Shown here piece after piece: positions 34,500 to 45,569 of a stretch of DNA of 64,000 bases. The notes under the pieces are model-generated. The model had not been told where the DNA came from. It saw only the letters and a list, made by a program, of their open reading frames with translations, and ran no database searches. Source of the DNA: Owenia fusiformis (lineage: Eukaryota > Annelida > Polychaeta > Sabellida > Oweniidae); the NCBI GenBank assembly GCA_903813345.2, contig CAIIXF020000011.1, positions 21,309,754 through 21,373,753 of the forward strand. Reading direction: 5' to 3'. Position numbers and translations under genes: made by a program. The first letter of the stretch is position 1. Every line of letters starts with the position of its first letter.

Positions 34500-34640
34500 T
34501 CAAGGTCCTAGATTATGATTCTTGAATGTTTGGAGGAAGAGCTGGGTCATTTGACATGGTTTCTTTGCAGATTGGATATTTGGTTTGCTTCCATATAACT
34601 ACAGTTCACTAGTACCATTGCTTCTTATTTTTCCTTTTAT
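34500..34640 (+). repeat. Retroelement tail family copy
   Basis: ATTCTTGAATGTTTGGAGGA and ACATGGTTTCTTTGCAGATT, followed by GGATATTTGGTTTGCTTCC. Shortened relative to the reference copy. Confidence 0.5.
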
Positions 34641-35074
34641 AGTTCAAATTCTTTCCAATATACTCATATATTTGCTATACTTTGCTTCATCTATTCTATA
34701 ACGTTTGTGCCCTAATTTACAAATGATTTCATAATTGTTATGATACGGATGCATGTTAAAGAGCACACCAGGGATTCCATATCCATGCATTTAAAGTATA
34801 CTAATAAAACAAGATGTTGTGTTAATGTTTATTTCATCACCACAGAGGTTTCAGCCCTCTTCAGTTGAGAGATAATGTCTCGAAAACAGGGCTAGGTGGC
34901 TCATATAAATAATGAAGTAATCTTTGTGCTGAGCATTACTTAAGGGGAGGTACTCTAGTCATGACCATAATGTGACATTGCAACATTCTTTGTCACGGTG
35001 TTCTAGATAAGGTTATGTGCGGGATACAAAATACTTATCCAGGCTTGGAATTACGATGTATGAAATATATCATT

Positions 35075-35335
35075 CCCGAATGGTGGGGTAGGAGGGTATT
35101 AAACATTAGAGATTAGATTTTTAACCCAATGTATCTTAAATTTGTAACACATTCACCCAATTTATGCGTAGTAGTTCAATTAAATGAGATGGGGTTTACT
35201 CATGAGACCATAGCTTGGGATGTTTGGGATTCATTTTCCTTTCGGCTGGTTATAATCCAAGATGTTTCATTTTCTTCTGTTTTGTAACACCTTTTATATT
35301 TTTCCCTTTGTCACCTGTGCATATTACATATTTAC
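35075..35335 (+). repeat. Retroelement tail family copy
   Basis: CCCGAATGGTGGGGTAGG, GGGTATTAAACATTAGAG, then ACCATAGCTTGGGATGTTTG and TCCCTTTGTCACCTGTGC. An unrelated insert of about 70 bases lies in the middle. Confidence 0.6.
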
Positions 35336-36679
35336 ATACATAACATCTATGTACCCATGGGTCCAAGAATGATACAGAGGGGGGATTTGTACTTTCCTTG
35401 ACATTTTGGGGGCTCAGTCTTGTCATCATGATTTTCCTTAAAAAACATGGTTACGTAAAGACCATTATCTAAGACTTGTATTATGGGACATGTTTAAATG
35501 GTTAAAAGTCTTTAATGGCTCTGGTTTCTTCTTCATCCATAAGGTCATGGCTAAATAAATGAATATAAAATCAATTGTTAAGGGCTTGTCTCTTGCATTT
35601 AGCTATGGACATAGATTAATGGCTCTTTATGATATTAAAAATTCCTTTGGGAATGTTAAAGTGTTTTTCTGGTGTCTGGTCGATCATATCTTTTGCCTCG
35701 TGATCATCTGACACATTAGCATTATCAGAATAACATGTTAAAGATTTTCATTGTCAATATCCCATTTTCTAGATATCCACTTGGGCATTGAGGTCAGTCT
35801 GGCTTCAATAGCACTTTCTACAGATAGTATACATGTAAAAGAGTATTCATGTATGTTTTATGTATCTCGTTTATACTCCACAGCTACATGTATTAGTCAG
35901 AGTATTGGAATTGTGCAAATATTGGGAAAGCAGGGTCTTGTGACCTTTTCTTTGCCATTGTTCTTGATAATCAGTTGGGTATGTTCTTGCATGGTTGTAT
36001 ATTTAAGATTTTTTCTAAATATGTGTTTAATGTACCTTCAATGTTCTCTCCTTTTGGCGACTGAGCTTAAATGATTGCCTCCAAGGCAACACAAACCAGG
36101 TTATCACAAATGCCACTGTGTGGCCACAATTTGTCAATGAGATTTCTGAACAGGGAAGGAACTCCATGGGGGGATGTCTTCCTTGCTATACTTTCTACTT
36201 GGATCCCCATTCAGTTAAATACTTCAGGAGAATGACCTTCTAAAACACAATGGTACCAGAGAGAAAAATCATACAAAGGGGTTTTGTCAATGTAATTAAG
36301 TACAATTTGAAAAATGAATCCATTTGACCTTTTTACATACTTAACATTCCATGTTTCCTAACATTATACATTATTTACAACCATTTGAATTAATTTAATC
36401 TTACTGAATCCCACTCACAAAGGAAGTGAAGGTGCATAGGTCATCAGCCAGGAAATGTAGCCATTCTTTCAAATGGCGAAGAATGGATTAATTTGTATTC
36501 TTGAAAATCTTATTAGCACTTTGTATAATAAGTCTTAAAGAGAACAAAGCTTCATTCATATTTCACAGTTGCAGTCGTATTGGCTGGAAAAAGACTATCA
36601 CTTAATTTAACTTATATCCACCCACATGGTGATCATAGTCTGGATGCTTTCATTTTAAGCTGCCATAGAAAACTATATG
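35336..36679. other. Non-coding stretch
   Basis: No recognised gene. The 107-codon frame 35751-36074 is hydrophobic without a family motif. Confidence 0.4.
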
Positions 36680-36835
36680 CATACCCATCACCACCATATT
36701 GTTGTAGTCCCAGTTTTGAATATAGCTCTTGATTTAAAAGATGGCGACTTTTTTGTGGACAGTGTTCGGCACTCAGTGTCTGTAACAAATTGAAGGTGGC
36801 ATTGTGCATGTTAATGCCTTGTTCAATATATTCTT
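36680..36835 (+). repeat. CACCACAAGTGG interspersed repeat, copy 5
   Basis: CATCACCACCATATTGTTGTAGTCCC, interrupted by about 35 unrelated bases, then TTTTGTGGACAGTGTTCGGC and CATGTTAATGCCTTGTTC. Again immediately left of a tail-family copy. Confidence 0.65.
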
Positions 36836-36844
36836 CACCACTAC

Positions 36845-37030
36845 ACATATTTTAATGGTCTTCAGTATGAATTAAATGTCCCATGGTCTTGGATTGTTAA
36901 GACATTGAATCTACTTTTAAAACACCTGAATGATTGGGGATGGAGTATTAGACTTTGTTTCTTTACATGTTAGATCATTGTTTGGGATATCTTGGGTTTG
37001 TTTTCCCTAATGACTGGATGTATTTTTAAA
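36845..37030 (+). repeat. Retroelement tail family copy
   Basis: TTCAGTATGAATTAAATGTCCC, GGAGTATTAGACTTTGTTTC, TTAGATCATTGTTTGGGAT, TTGGGTTTGTTTTCCCTAAT. Confidence 0.7.
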
Positions 37031-37990
37031 TACATATTGATTGATATAAAGACGAGACTTCATGAAGCCGAGTTGCCAGCTTGCATATGTTCCTTCCAGA
37101 CGTGCTAATTAAAAAGTAATTAGCCCATGGAAATTTAGATAACAATAGAAAGAGATAACAAAATATATGACATTAAAGTCCTGATATTTATTTTTCTAGC
37201 CAGTCCCAACTATAGATCAACATTTTGGAAAGGTTGTGGATTTTTCCTTGGTCAAATTCTTAATGTCGGATGGATTGTGCACCCAGTCCATCCGGCACTA
37301 AAGGTGATTCAGTCAGGAATCTTTGGTTATTATGTTTAAACCAGAATAGGCCATAGTCTCATTAGCCTTTCAGATATATGCAGGTAATTGTATCATCTTA
37401 AAGCTACTGAAACCTAATTATTAAAGGTAAAGTGAACATCCTGTTGTGTCAGCATCATAGCAAAATATCACAATGTGATTTTTGAAGATATCAATGAAAT
37501 ATTCCAGCATTTTTCCAAAATATTACCAACCAATATGATATGAAGGACCAATATTGTGTATATCCCAATATAAATAGTCGTAGATACATGTACATAGATC
37601 CCAAAAGCAGGAACATAACTCTCAAAATGTAGAGAATGTAGAGAACAGTGCCTCCTTGTTGCTATATCATATAACATTTGACATTTGCATGAATGAAAGG
37701 ATGATGGCAATATGTAGTGAATCCTGTATAATTTGATCTAGATTCAATTTCATACAAATTGTCCCAAGTGTTAGACCATCAGCAAATAGAGCCTAATTAG
37801 ATCAATAGCACTGAATAACAGGAGATGTCATAGTATTCTTCTCTGGGGTGGCTATGTAAATCTCTCTCAAGTTGTGGGTGAACTGCTTGATTTGCTTGAA
37901 TCTAAATCATGGTGTTTACTTTATGGTACTTATTCATCTGCTTTATTTCAAAAGACAAAAAAAGCATAGACACATTAATTTGGATAAGGA
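37031..37990. other. Non-coding stretch
   Basis: No recognised feature. Confidence 0.4.
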
Positions 37991-38140
37991 TTATTTATTT
38001 CATTTTTCTTTTAAGGAGTACTACATTATTTGGCTTGACATTATTTATTTCATTTTTCTTTTAAGGAGTACTACATTATTTGGCTTGACATTATTTATTT
38101 CATTTTTCTTTTAAGGAGTACTACATTATTTGGCTTGACA
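37991..38140. repeat. Three identical 50-bp tandem units
   Basis: Units at 37991, 38041 and 38091 starting TTATTTATTTCATTTTTCTT are identical base for base, implying very recent duplication or homogenisation (or an assembly effect). Confidence 0.97.
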
Positions 38141-38570
38141 CCCTAGTACTGTAGGTGTATACGTCGATTTCTACAGTAATTTTTTATCTAAATTTATAGA
38201 TGAATTACATGGATTAGATTCTCTCCTGTTGACTTTATTTTTCACAAGTTAACCATGCAAAACTCCTCCTGTGTCCATATCAGATACTATCAACTTCCAC
38301 AACATTATAAACCATGTTTGAATAACAGATTTAACTAAGCTTGTAAATGATCTCATTGATTCACTGATCCCAAAAATGTTTAAGAACATGAGCATTAACA
38401 TAACAGTTTTCTCACGGGTCTCTATCCACAAGTAATCCAGTATTCTGTAGACATGTCCAGATAGACTTAGGAATCAATAGGGCCAATAATGTTCAGTTCA
38501 TTCCCAAATGGAATGATAAAAACATCTGTAACAAGTGAGCCCATTGGTTTGAATGCTCTGATATTACTAA

Positions 38571-38672
38571 ATGAGTAAAAGGGAAAAACGTGAATAAGAA
38601 AACATTGTACAACCATAACAAATAGAAAGAACCCCAACATCCCACATACTGATCTTAAATCCCTTCTTATCT
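38571..38672 (-). repeat. Retroelement tail family copy, minus strand
   Basis: Complement of the GTTTGTTTTTC...GGGATGTTTGG...ACATTGTTTC blocks: AACATTGTACAACCATAAC, AAAGAACCCCAACATCCC and ATCTTAAATCCCTTCTTAT. Diverged. Confidence 0.4.
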
Positions 38673-38836
38673 AATTGGCTGTGGAACCCTCCATGGAGCA
38701 ATATCAATCCACTAGAGCATGATGACTCAAGTATACGTTTCACCCTTTAGGTGCATTAACTTCATTTTTGATTTCAGGGTGTTAAATTTCTAATGTTTTT
38801 CTTAAGTTATCCCCTGTGTATTCTGACCTGAAATAG

Positions 38837-39556
38837 CCTGATTTAATAGTGTTTAATGGTGCAAATACTCCTCCTCATCTGCCCGTATATTGGTTTAACC
38901 TGATTTAATAGTGTATGGTGCAGATACTCTTCCTCATTAGCCCTGTTGGTTTAATCTGATATAATGGTGTACGGTAGTGTTGTCGCGATTTGGCATAATC
39001 ATGCACATCGCGATGTACATCAAGAAAAAGTCCGAGAAAAGTGCACTGAAATACCGAACGCGAATGCACTAAAATACCGAACAGAACAAATTAATAAGAC
39101 TACGTTGGTACATTAGGGAACTTCTAGTAACCGTGAAATGAAAGTAAAGTAATTTTTTTAGATTAATGGTTTATTTTGACTAGCTAAAACAGTTTTAAAG
39201 CGAAATAATATAAGAAAACATTGGAAAATGAAATAAGACATGAGAAAGGTAAGGATTTGTGTCAAAATAAGATAAGAAAGGGTGATTTTTAGCAAATTAA
39301 TTTTTTTTTAAATCATCAATGTTTTGTTTCAGACATCGATGCATCGCCAGAATCAGCTTTGGCGATGTATATCGCAATATATCGATTAATCGCGACAACA
39401 CTAGTGTATGGTGCAAATACTCTTCCTCATCTGCCCTATTGGTTTAACCTGAATTAATAGTGTATGGTGCAGATACGGTTCCTCATCGGCTCTGCTGGTT
39501 TAACCTGATTTAATGGTGAATGGTGCAGATATTCTTTATCGGACATGTTGGTTTTA
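38837..39556. repeat. 56-bp tandem array, about 5 units, split by a MITE
   Basis: Units of CCTGATTTAATAGTGTATGG followed by TGCAGATACTCTTCCTCATC and a GTTGGTTTAA end. Three precede and three follow (one shared) the insertion at 38975-39403. Removing the insertion and one copy of GTGTAYGG restores a normal unit. Confidence 0.9.
38975..39403. mobile_element. hAT-like MITE, TAGTGTTGTCGCGATT ends, 8-bp TSD
   Basis: Perfect 16-bp inverted ends TAGTGTTGTCGCGATT / AATCGCGACAACACTA. Flanks GTGTACGG (38967-38974) and GTGTATGG (39404-39411) are an 8-bp duplication with one mismatch. Subterminal repeats of CATCGCGATG/GCGATGTATATCGC type. The 429-bp interior is AT-rich and non-coding. Confidence 0.92.
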
Positions 39557-39879
39557 GATGTTAAGTGTGATTCCTAATGCTTGTGAAAATCACACCAATA
39601 TCATCTATTGATCACCAAGAGCTAAGACAAGTACTGCAGTAAATTGAGACAAATTGATGTCATTGACCCCATTCATTGCAAGGCTGCCATCAGACGAGGT
39701 TCTATCAATCAAACCAACCATAGTTTATTCATGATGACTTAGGGGTCTGACATTTAGTGTTTTATGGATGCTCCTGATGTGAATTAAATTAGTATTGTAT
39801 TAGAAAATTAGTCTGACATGTTCATTGATATTATCAAATATGAAACGACAAGTGGGTGAACATTTTGAGAGGTCTTTAT

Positions 39880-40050
39880 AACACTTATAGATTTTATTTT
39901 CTAATTTGGACACTTTTCTTTTCATGTTGGAATATGATTTGGAATAGTTGGGGTTTCTTTTCCTTATGACTGGTGTACTTCTAGATGTCTTTTTCTTGCA
40001 GTGTTCTGTGACCATTTTTGGTATTTTTCCATTGGCACTCTTATTTCCAT
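39880..40050 (+). repeat. Retroelement tail family copy
   Basis: TTGGAATAGTTGGGGTTTC, TCCTTATGACTGGTGTACTT, TAGATGTCTTTTTCTTGC and CCATTGGCACTCTTATTTCC. Read on the minus strand it encodes a basic peptide (KKKTSRSTPVIRKRNPNYSK), shared in weaker form by the copies at 33.6 and 55.5 kb. Confidence 0.65.
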
Positions 40051-40089
40051 CTTAGGATATACCTCGAATATCTGAGGTAATCAAAAAAC

Positions 40090-40235
40090 GATAAGTTACT
40101 GAAATACTGCAAAATATTAACTCAAAATTTGGGGGTTTGCATAATTGCCGGAAAAGGTGGGTTCGAATTTTTTTAGTCAAGATTTTTGGGAGGGGTTTGC
40201 ACGAACCTTCCGAACCCCCACTCCCTACGGCCCTG
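40090..40235. mobile_element. CGTAGCCAG-type MITE remnant, right end only
   Basis: GGTTTGCACGAACCTTCCGA then ACCCCCACTCCCTACGGCCCTG resembles the right end of the copy at 56186-56396. No left end found. Confidence 0.4.
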
Positions 40236-41419
40236 CTACAGATTATTCCAATGGACAGTTCTGCCTGATCTTGATCGAAGGTTGCACCATGATTGGCAGA
40301 TCTCTCCTTCTATTGTTCACTTTGAATATTGCATCATATTGTAGTTGGAATCTTCATTATAGCATTATCACTTGCAAAATCTCTTATTTGATTAAAACAT
40401 AAAAGTAATGGGATCAGTGAAGTATAGAAATTATAAAGTAGCTCTATGATATAATTTGCTTTGAGGCAGTATCAGGCCAATATCAGTGGATGATTATACT
40501 GCAGTTGGTTGGCACATTTGAATTTTACAAAGCCTTGATCTTTATGTGGTTGCATTGACTCAATTACATTTTCAACTTTAATGTGTAGTTCTTGAATAAC
40601 ATTTTGTTGTTTTACATTCTGTAGCTAAAGAAATGGCAATTTTCATGTAATAATTGGTTAACTTTGGTCTAATAATTATGCATTTTGATAAAAGTTAACC
40701 TATTTGTTAAATGAGCATTAAATCAATGAAAGTTGAATGCCAATAAATAGCTATTTATTACACCTATTTATTATTCTAACAACTATGTTATAATGCTCTT
40801 TGAATAATTGGGTAACTTTTTGTCATCCTTGCTACCCTAGGTGATAAAAATTTGCTAATTGTTAAGATTGGACTTATAAGAAATGTGGCAGTGAGTATTA
40901 GCAAAATATTAACTTTCCCGCTCTTTTTAAACCAAAAGAAAAATGGCTGACAAAGAATGTTCAACTGTAAGAGATTTGGGTAATTTTATGATTTTATAAC
41001 AATAGTATGAAAATGACCAATCAAATATAGATTCAGAAGTTACTGGCATACTTGAACATTCTGCATGTCTACTTTGTGAGAGGTAAAATGTAAGTATTGC
41101 TGTTTTATTCCAGTTTAGATGGGCAAATCTTCTTTTCTTTGTGAATTTATGAAGGCTAAATTTTAATTCTTCATACAGTCAAAGTGGTCAAGCATAAATG
41201 TGTTGTGTATGACCAATTGTACCATGCAGTAAAAATTATAAGGTATTTTATAAAGATTATGAAGATAAATACTGCTGGAGGCCTAGCCTAGAGGGTCCTT
41301 CAATAACTGTGAGCCTTCTGGCCTTCAGGACAATTCTGAATGGGTAAAATTATCAGTGATGTCCCATAATAATTGCTTATATCATCTTACATACCCAGGG
41401 CCAACCTAAAATGAAAAAT
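40236..41419. other. Non-coding stretch with a foldback fragment (about 40740-40795)
   Basis: CAATAAATAGCTATTTATTACACCTATTTATTATTC is related to the arms of the inverted repeat at 41898-42244. Nothing else recognised. Confidence 0.4.
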
Positions 41420-41690
41420 TTGGGTGAGATTTCCAAAAATTGTGGTACTTTTACAGGAGATTTTTCCAAAATCTGGTAGTTTTAAAAAAATTGGTAGTTT
41501 TCGCCGTAGATTTTTAAAAATCAGGAGTTTTTGAGGTGAATTTTGAAACAACTGGAGTTTTTACGGTAGATTTGAAATAAAACGGTTCTTTTGCGGTAAA
41601 TTTTGCAAAAAATGGTACTTTTGTGGGAGATTTTTGACAAAATCTGTATAGTTTTTGCAAGAAATTTTGAAAAACTTTGGACTTTGCCAT
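41420..41690. repeat. Diverged tandem repeat of about 35-40 bp
   Basis: Six or seven degenerate units around TTTTGGTAGTTTT(T/G)GCGGTAGATTTTxxAAAA. The minus strand gives a Phe/Lys/Ser-rich chance frame. Confidence 0.7.
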
Positions 41691-41897
41691 GAATTAATTT
41701 ATACGCTTTGCATGGCCAGATTTGAATATTCACGCAAACTACATATACGTCACACATTTACTTCGAATTTGTGTGTCCCTACCCACCTAATTTTACATAT
41801 TATTTAATGTTTTTGGTTCTTATAGTAGAAAATAAATTTTGTAGACAATAATGCATCTTGGGTAAGAGTAATGCAACAAATAGGTTTTAAATAGCTA

Positions 41898-42244
41898 ATA
41901 AATAGGTAATACTCTGTTAATTCTTAGCTAACAAATACCTAAAAAATTTATCGTGCAAATTAGAGAATATTACCACAATAAATATGTACAATATTTAGGT
42001 AATATTCTGTTAACATATAGCTTATTATTGGAACATAATCAATACATGATTATTAGATTTCTAATTTTACCTTATTGTTACAATGTAATTTTCATTTGAT
42101 AATCAGTCAATATTCTACATGAGCGTTGAATGTTAACAATACCTTATTATTAACACCTATTTATTAACGTAATTCTCTCTAATTTGCATGATAAATTTTT
42201 TAGGTATTTGTTAGCTAAGAATTAATAGAGTATTACCTATTTAT
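41898..42244. repeat. Long inverted repeat, arms of about 90 bp
   Basis: Left arm 41898-41990 (ATAAATAGGTAATACTCT...) and right arm 42155-42244 (...AGAGTATTACCTATTTAT) are about 90% complementary by eye, including AGCTAACAAATACCTAAAAA and TGCAAATTAGAGA. The centre is about 165 bases. A foldback transposon is likely. Flank duplication not identified. Confidence 0.88.
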
Positions 42245-43144
42245 TGTCAATATTTTCCCATTGACTTTTTTCACTTGGATCGATCCTTTTGTTATGTTTA
42301 ATTTGGAAATGCATGTATCAATCTATGTCTGTATCTTGTAACTCAATATTATGGCATTAAATCCACTCGTATATTCCTGGTTAATTTTTTTATTATGAAA
42401 GCAAATTACCATCAGTACACACAGGGTACCAAATCAGTAGGGATTTCAAATGACGTAATTTCTATGCAGCTGCTATAAAGTGTCACACAGTAGAGCTCAT
42501 TTGATATAGTGTGATGTCAGGGAACAATGGCGTTGTGTGCATTTGAATGGTAACAATTTGTGTCTATATGAGACTTTAATTTATCTGATTCCGAAAGGAA
42601 TCATCATTAAATTGCCTGTTTGTCTGGTTTGGAAAACTACCATCATGAAATTGTCTTTAAGCAAGAGTATCCTTGTGAAATCCATAAATCATTCTATGAC
42701 CATCTTGTATACAATTTCATTGGCACCACCAGAGAAAAGAAAAAGAATGGTTCATGGCTAACCACTATTGAAATGAAGATTAATATAAAGGAAAAAATCA
42801 GCCCCATCTCTGTGTGTAGGCACAGGTGAATAGACTAGTACTGCTGAGATTGCATGCAAATAAGCCATATTTTAGGATAATACATCATGCAATTGATGTC
42901 ATCAATCTAAGGATAATATCATTAATAGGATGCCAATTAATACATAATTAATTAAACCTTTAAATACCCAGTGGGAAATAATGATTTAATGTCACTGTAA
43001 TTTTGATTTTTGTTCAACAAATTCTACAGTATGTTCATCATTTTTGAACAAATATTAAATAAAACTATTTTTGATCCTGCCAAAATTTAAAACTGTAAGT
43101 TAAATTTGTGATAACAATATCTTGTTTGTAATTGTCTGTAATTC
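42245..43144. other. Non-coding stretch
   Basis: No recognised feature. The overlapping frames at 42537-42829 lack motifs. Confidence 0.4.
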
Positions 43145-43640
43145 CTTGAGCTGCATATACTGGCTTGAGGTGCATATACCGGCTTGAGCTGCATATACTG
43201 GCTTTAGCTGCATATACTGGCTTGAGCTGCATATTCTGGCTTGAGCTTCATATGCTGGCTTTAGCTGCATATGCTGGCTTGAGCTGCATATACTCTGCAC
43301 TGGCTTCAGCTGCATATACTGGCTTGAGCTGCATATACTGGCTTGAGCTGCATATACTGGCTTGAGCTGCATATACTGGCTTGAGCTGCATATGCTGGCT
43401 TAAGCTGCATATGCTGGCTTGAGCTGCATATACTGGCTTGAGCTGCATATACTGGCTTGAGCTGCATATACTGGCTTGAGCTGCATATACTGGCTTGAGC
43501 TGCATATACTGGCTTGAGCTGCATATATTGGCTTGAGCTGTATATACTGGCTTCAGCTGCATATACTGGCTTGAGCTGCATATACTGGCTTGAGCTGCAT
43601 ATACTGGCTTGAGCTGCATATGCTGGCCTTAGCTTGTCAC
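43145..43640. repeat. 19-bp tandem array, about 26 units
   Basis: Unit TTGAGCTGCATATACTGGC, with variants GCATATGCTGG and CTTTAGC and one 10-base expansion near 43290. Three units make 57 bases, so frames of 66-145 codons are open on both strands. These repeat-encoded peptides are not taken as genes. Confidence 0.96.
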
Positions 43641-44994
43641 CATCAATTATTAACAAATACAAGTATGTAGTGATCTTGAGACTTATGTAAGAATATGAAG
43701 TCAATAAATGACTGTTCCAATTATCTCTGAGATTATATAACATTTTGAGTCAATCCTTGTATCTTCACTAATTGATCTACAATTAAGGCAGATTATTCTT
43801 AATATCAGACATCACATCCCGATTCTTCAGGGACCATTGGGACGTTGCCTACACTCTTATCTATGAGTTTATAATCAATAAGGACTCATCTCTGTATTAT
43901 TTCATTGTTTTGGAATACCAGGGATTTTAGTTTAGTTTATTGTCAAAAAGATTTGTATCATTATGACTCATTGTACTGTTCTGTTAATGTTCATTTTTTT
44001 TAAAGCATAAGACAATAATTGCATTGTATTAACGCTATACTTAAATGATTTCTTATGAGGCGGTAAAAATGACAAGATGAGAATATATCAGAAGTTTGTA
44101 AGAAAACCTGAAAGAATTTCTATTGTATATTTTCAACATTGACTATTGTGTATTTATTGTGCTATGCTTACATGTTTTCTCATAAGGCAGAAAAAGTGAA
44201 GAAAGAATATGAGAATAAATCAGTAGCACGTAAGAAAACCTAAAGAATGTCTTATCCCATCGGGGATTGATCATATTGAAAGGTAGTCAACACATTAAAT
44301 ATTTAAAGGCCTACTGAATAAGGTGCTTTTGGAGTAGCAATAAAACTTGATTAAAACCAAGATGAGACTATTGCAGTTTCCTTTGCTTTAAAACCTTATT
44401 GCTTTCACGTAATATGGATTTATGAATTCAAGGTGACAAATTGTGGAATGTTGAACTAGAGGAACACAGGATATAGAGATCAATCTAATTCCTATTACAT
44501 CAGGATCATAAAATAGAGATCTAGATTAACTTCATTTACTTCAAGGTACAGTATGGCTATAGGTTTTCTACTATTTTTAAGGACATTTTTGTGATTATAG
44601 TGCCTAAATTGATCTATCACATGGAATAAAGTTAGTAGGGCATTTGTTAGTTGGGACATTGTCATCTGACAGGACCTTGTTCACATGTGAATACATTTTT
44701 TAAGTGTCTGCTGATAATTGATTTAATGGCATATTTCTTTAGATTTTTCTAATATTTGTATGATATTGAAATTGACTTACATTTTTAAATTATGTATTGC
44801 ACATTTACACGAAGCATGAGTGTGGTGAATTAAAAAAATCTAGGTCATTATGACCTATTTTAAATGCTATATAGGTCGTTGCATTTGGATTTATTGAAAA
44901 AGCAAATTAACTTCAAGCCAATGTCTCATATTGTCATTCAGTTTACATATTACAATTACAATGACACACATCATTTCAAGCATATCATATCATA
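43641..44994. other. Non-coding stretch
   Basis: No gene seen. A degenerate duplication (TGTTTTCTCATAAGGC... / GATTTCTTATGAGGCGG...) with GAATATxAGAAxTATCAG relates 44045-44115 and 44170-44240. Confidence 0.4.
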
Positions 44995-45180
44995 TTGTGG
45001 TATTGATTTCTGAATGGATGAAGGGGTGTTACACATTGTTTCTTTGTGCATTACCTGGGCTTTTGGGGTTTGTTTTTCCTTATGTCTTTGATGTGCGCTT
45101 AGATGTTTCTTTTTCTCATTGTGTCTTGTAATACTCTTTGGTATTTCCCTTTTGTCACTTGTTCTGACATATCCAAATAT
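44995..45180 (+). repeat. Retroelement tail family copy
   Basis: TTGTGGTATTGATTTCTGAATGGATGAAGGG, ACACATTGTTTCTTTGTGC, TTTTGGGGTTTGTTTTTCCT and TTCCCTTTTGTCACTTGTTC. Full block order preserved. Confidence 0.7.
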
Positions 45181-45191
45181 AATACTGGCAA

Positions 45192-45269
45192 AACCATCAC
45201 ATTATTCATTCAAATGACCACTATTGACACAACCATCACATTATTCATTCAAATGACGACTACTGACAC
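45192..45269. repeat. Two tandem 39-bp units
   Basis: AACCATCACATTATTCATTC plus AAATGACCACTATTGACAC at 45192-45230, repeated at 45231-45269 with two differences. Confidence 0.9.
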
Positions 45270-45569
45270 ACATCTGTCTGTTTGTACTTGAACTTACTGA
45301 AAAATGATTTCCCTTAAGTGTAATTAATTCTACTGACAATTATATTGGCTTTGCATGATGATGAGGATAAATAAGCAGTTGCTATTTTAGCCAAGAAGAC
45401 GAAAGCCATAATTTCAATTTTAGACAACATGGTCACTGTAAACTGTTCTACTCCCCTTGAATGTGTAATTTTAGAAGCATATTTCATTGAATAGATTGAC
45501 GTTCAACCTTGGGTATCTTCATCTTTAATGGACATACATGTACATGTAGCAATTACTACTTTGTACAAC

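Noticed and set aside
43100-43743. Gln/Ala/Ser-rich repeat frames
   Set aside because: Artefact of a 19-bp array whose triple unit is 57 bases.
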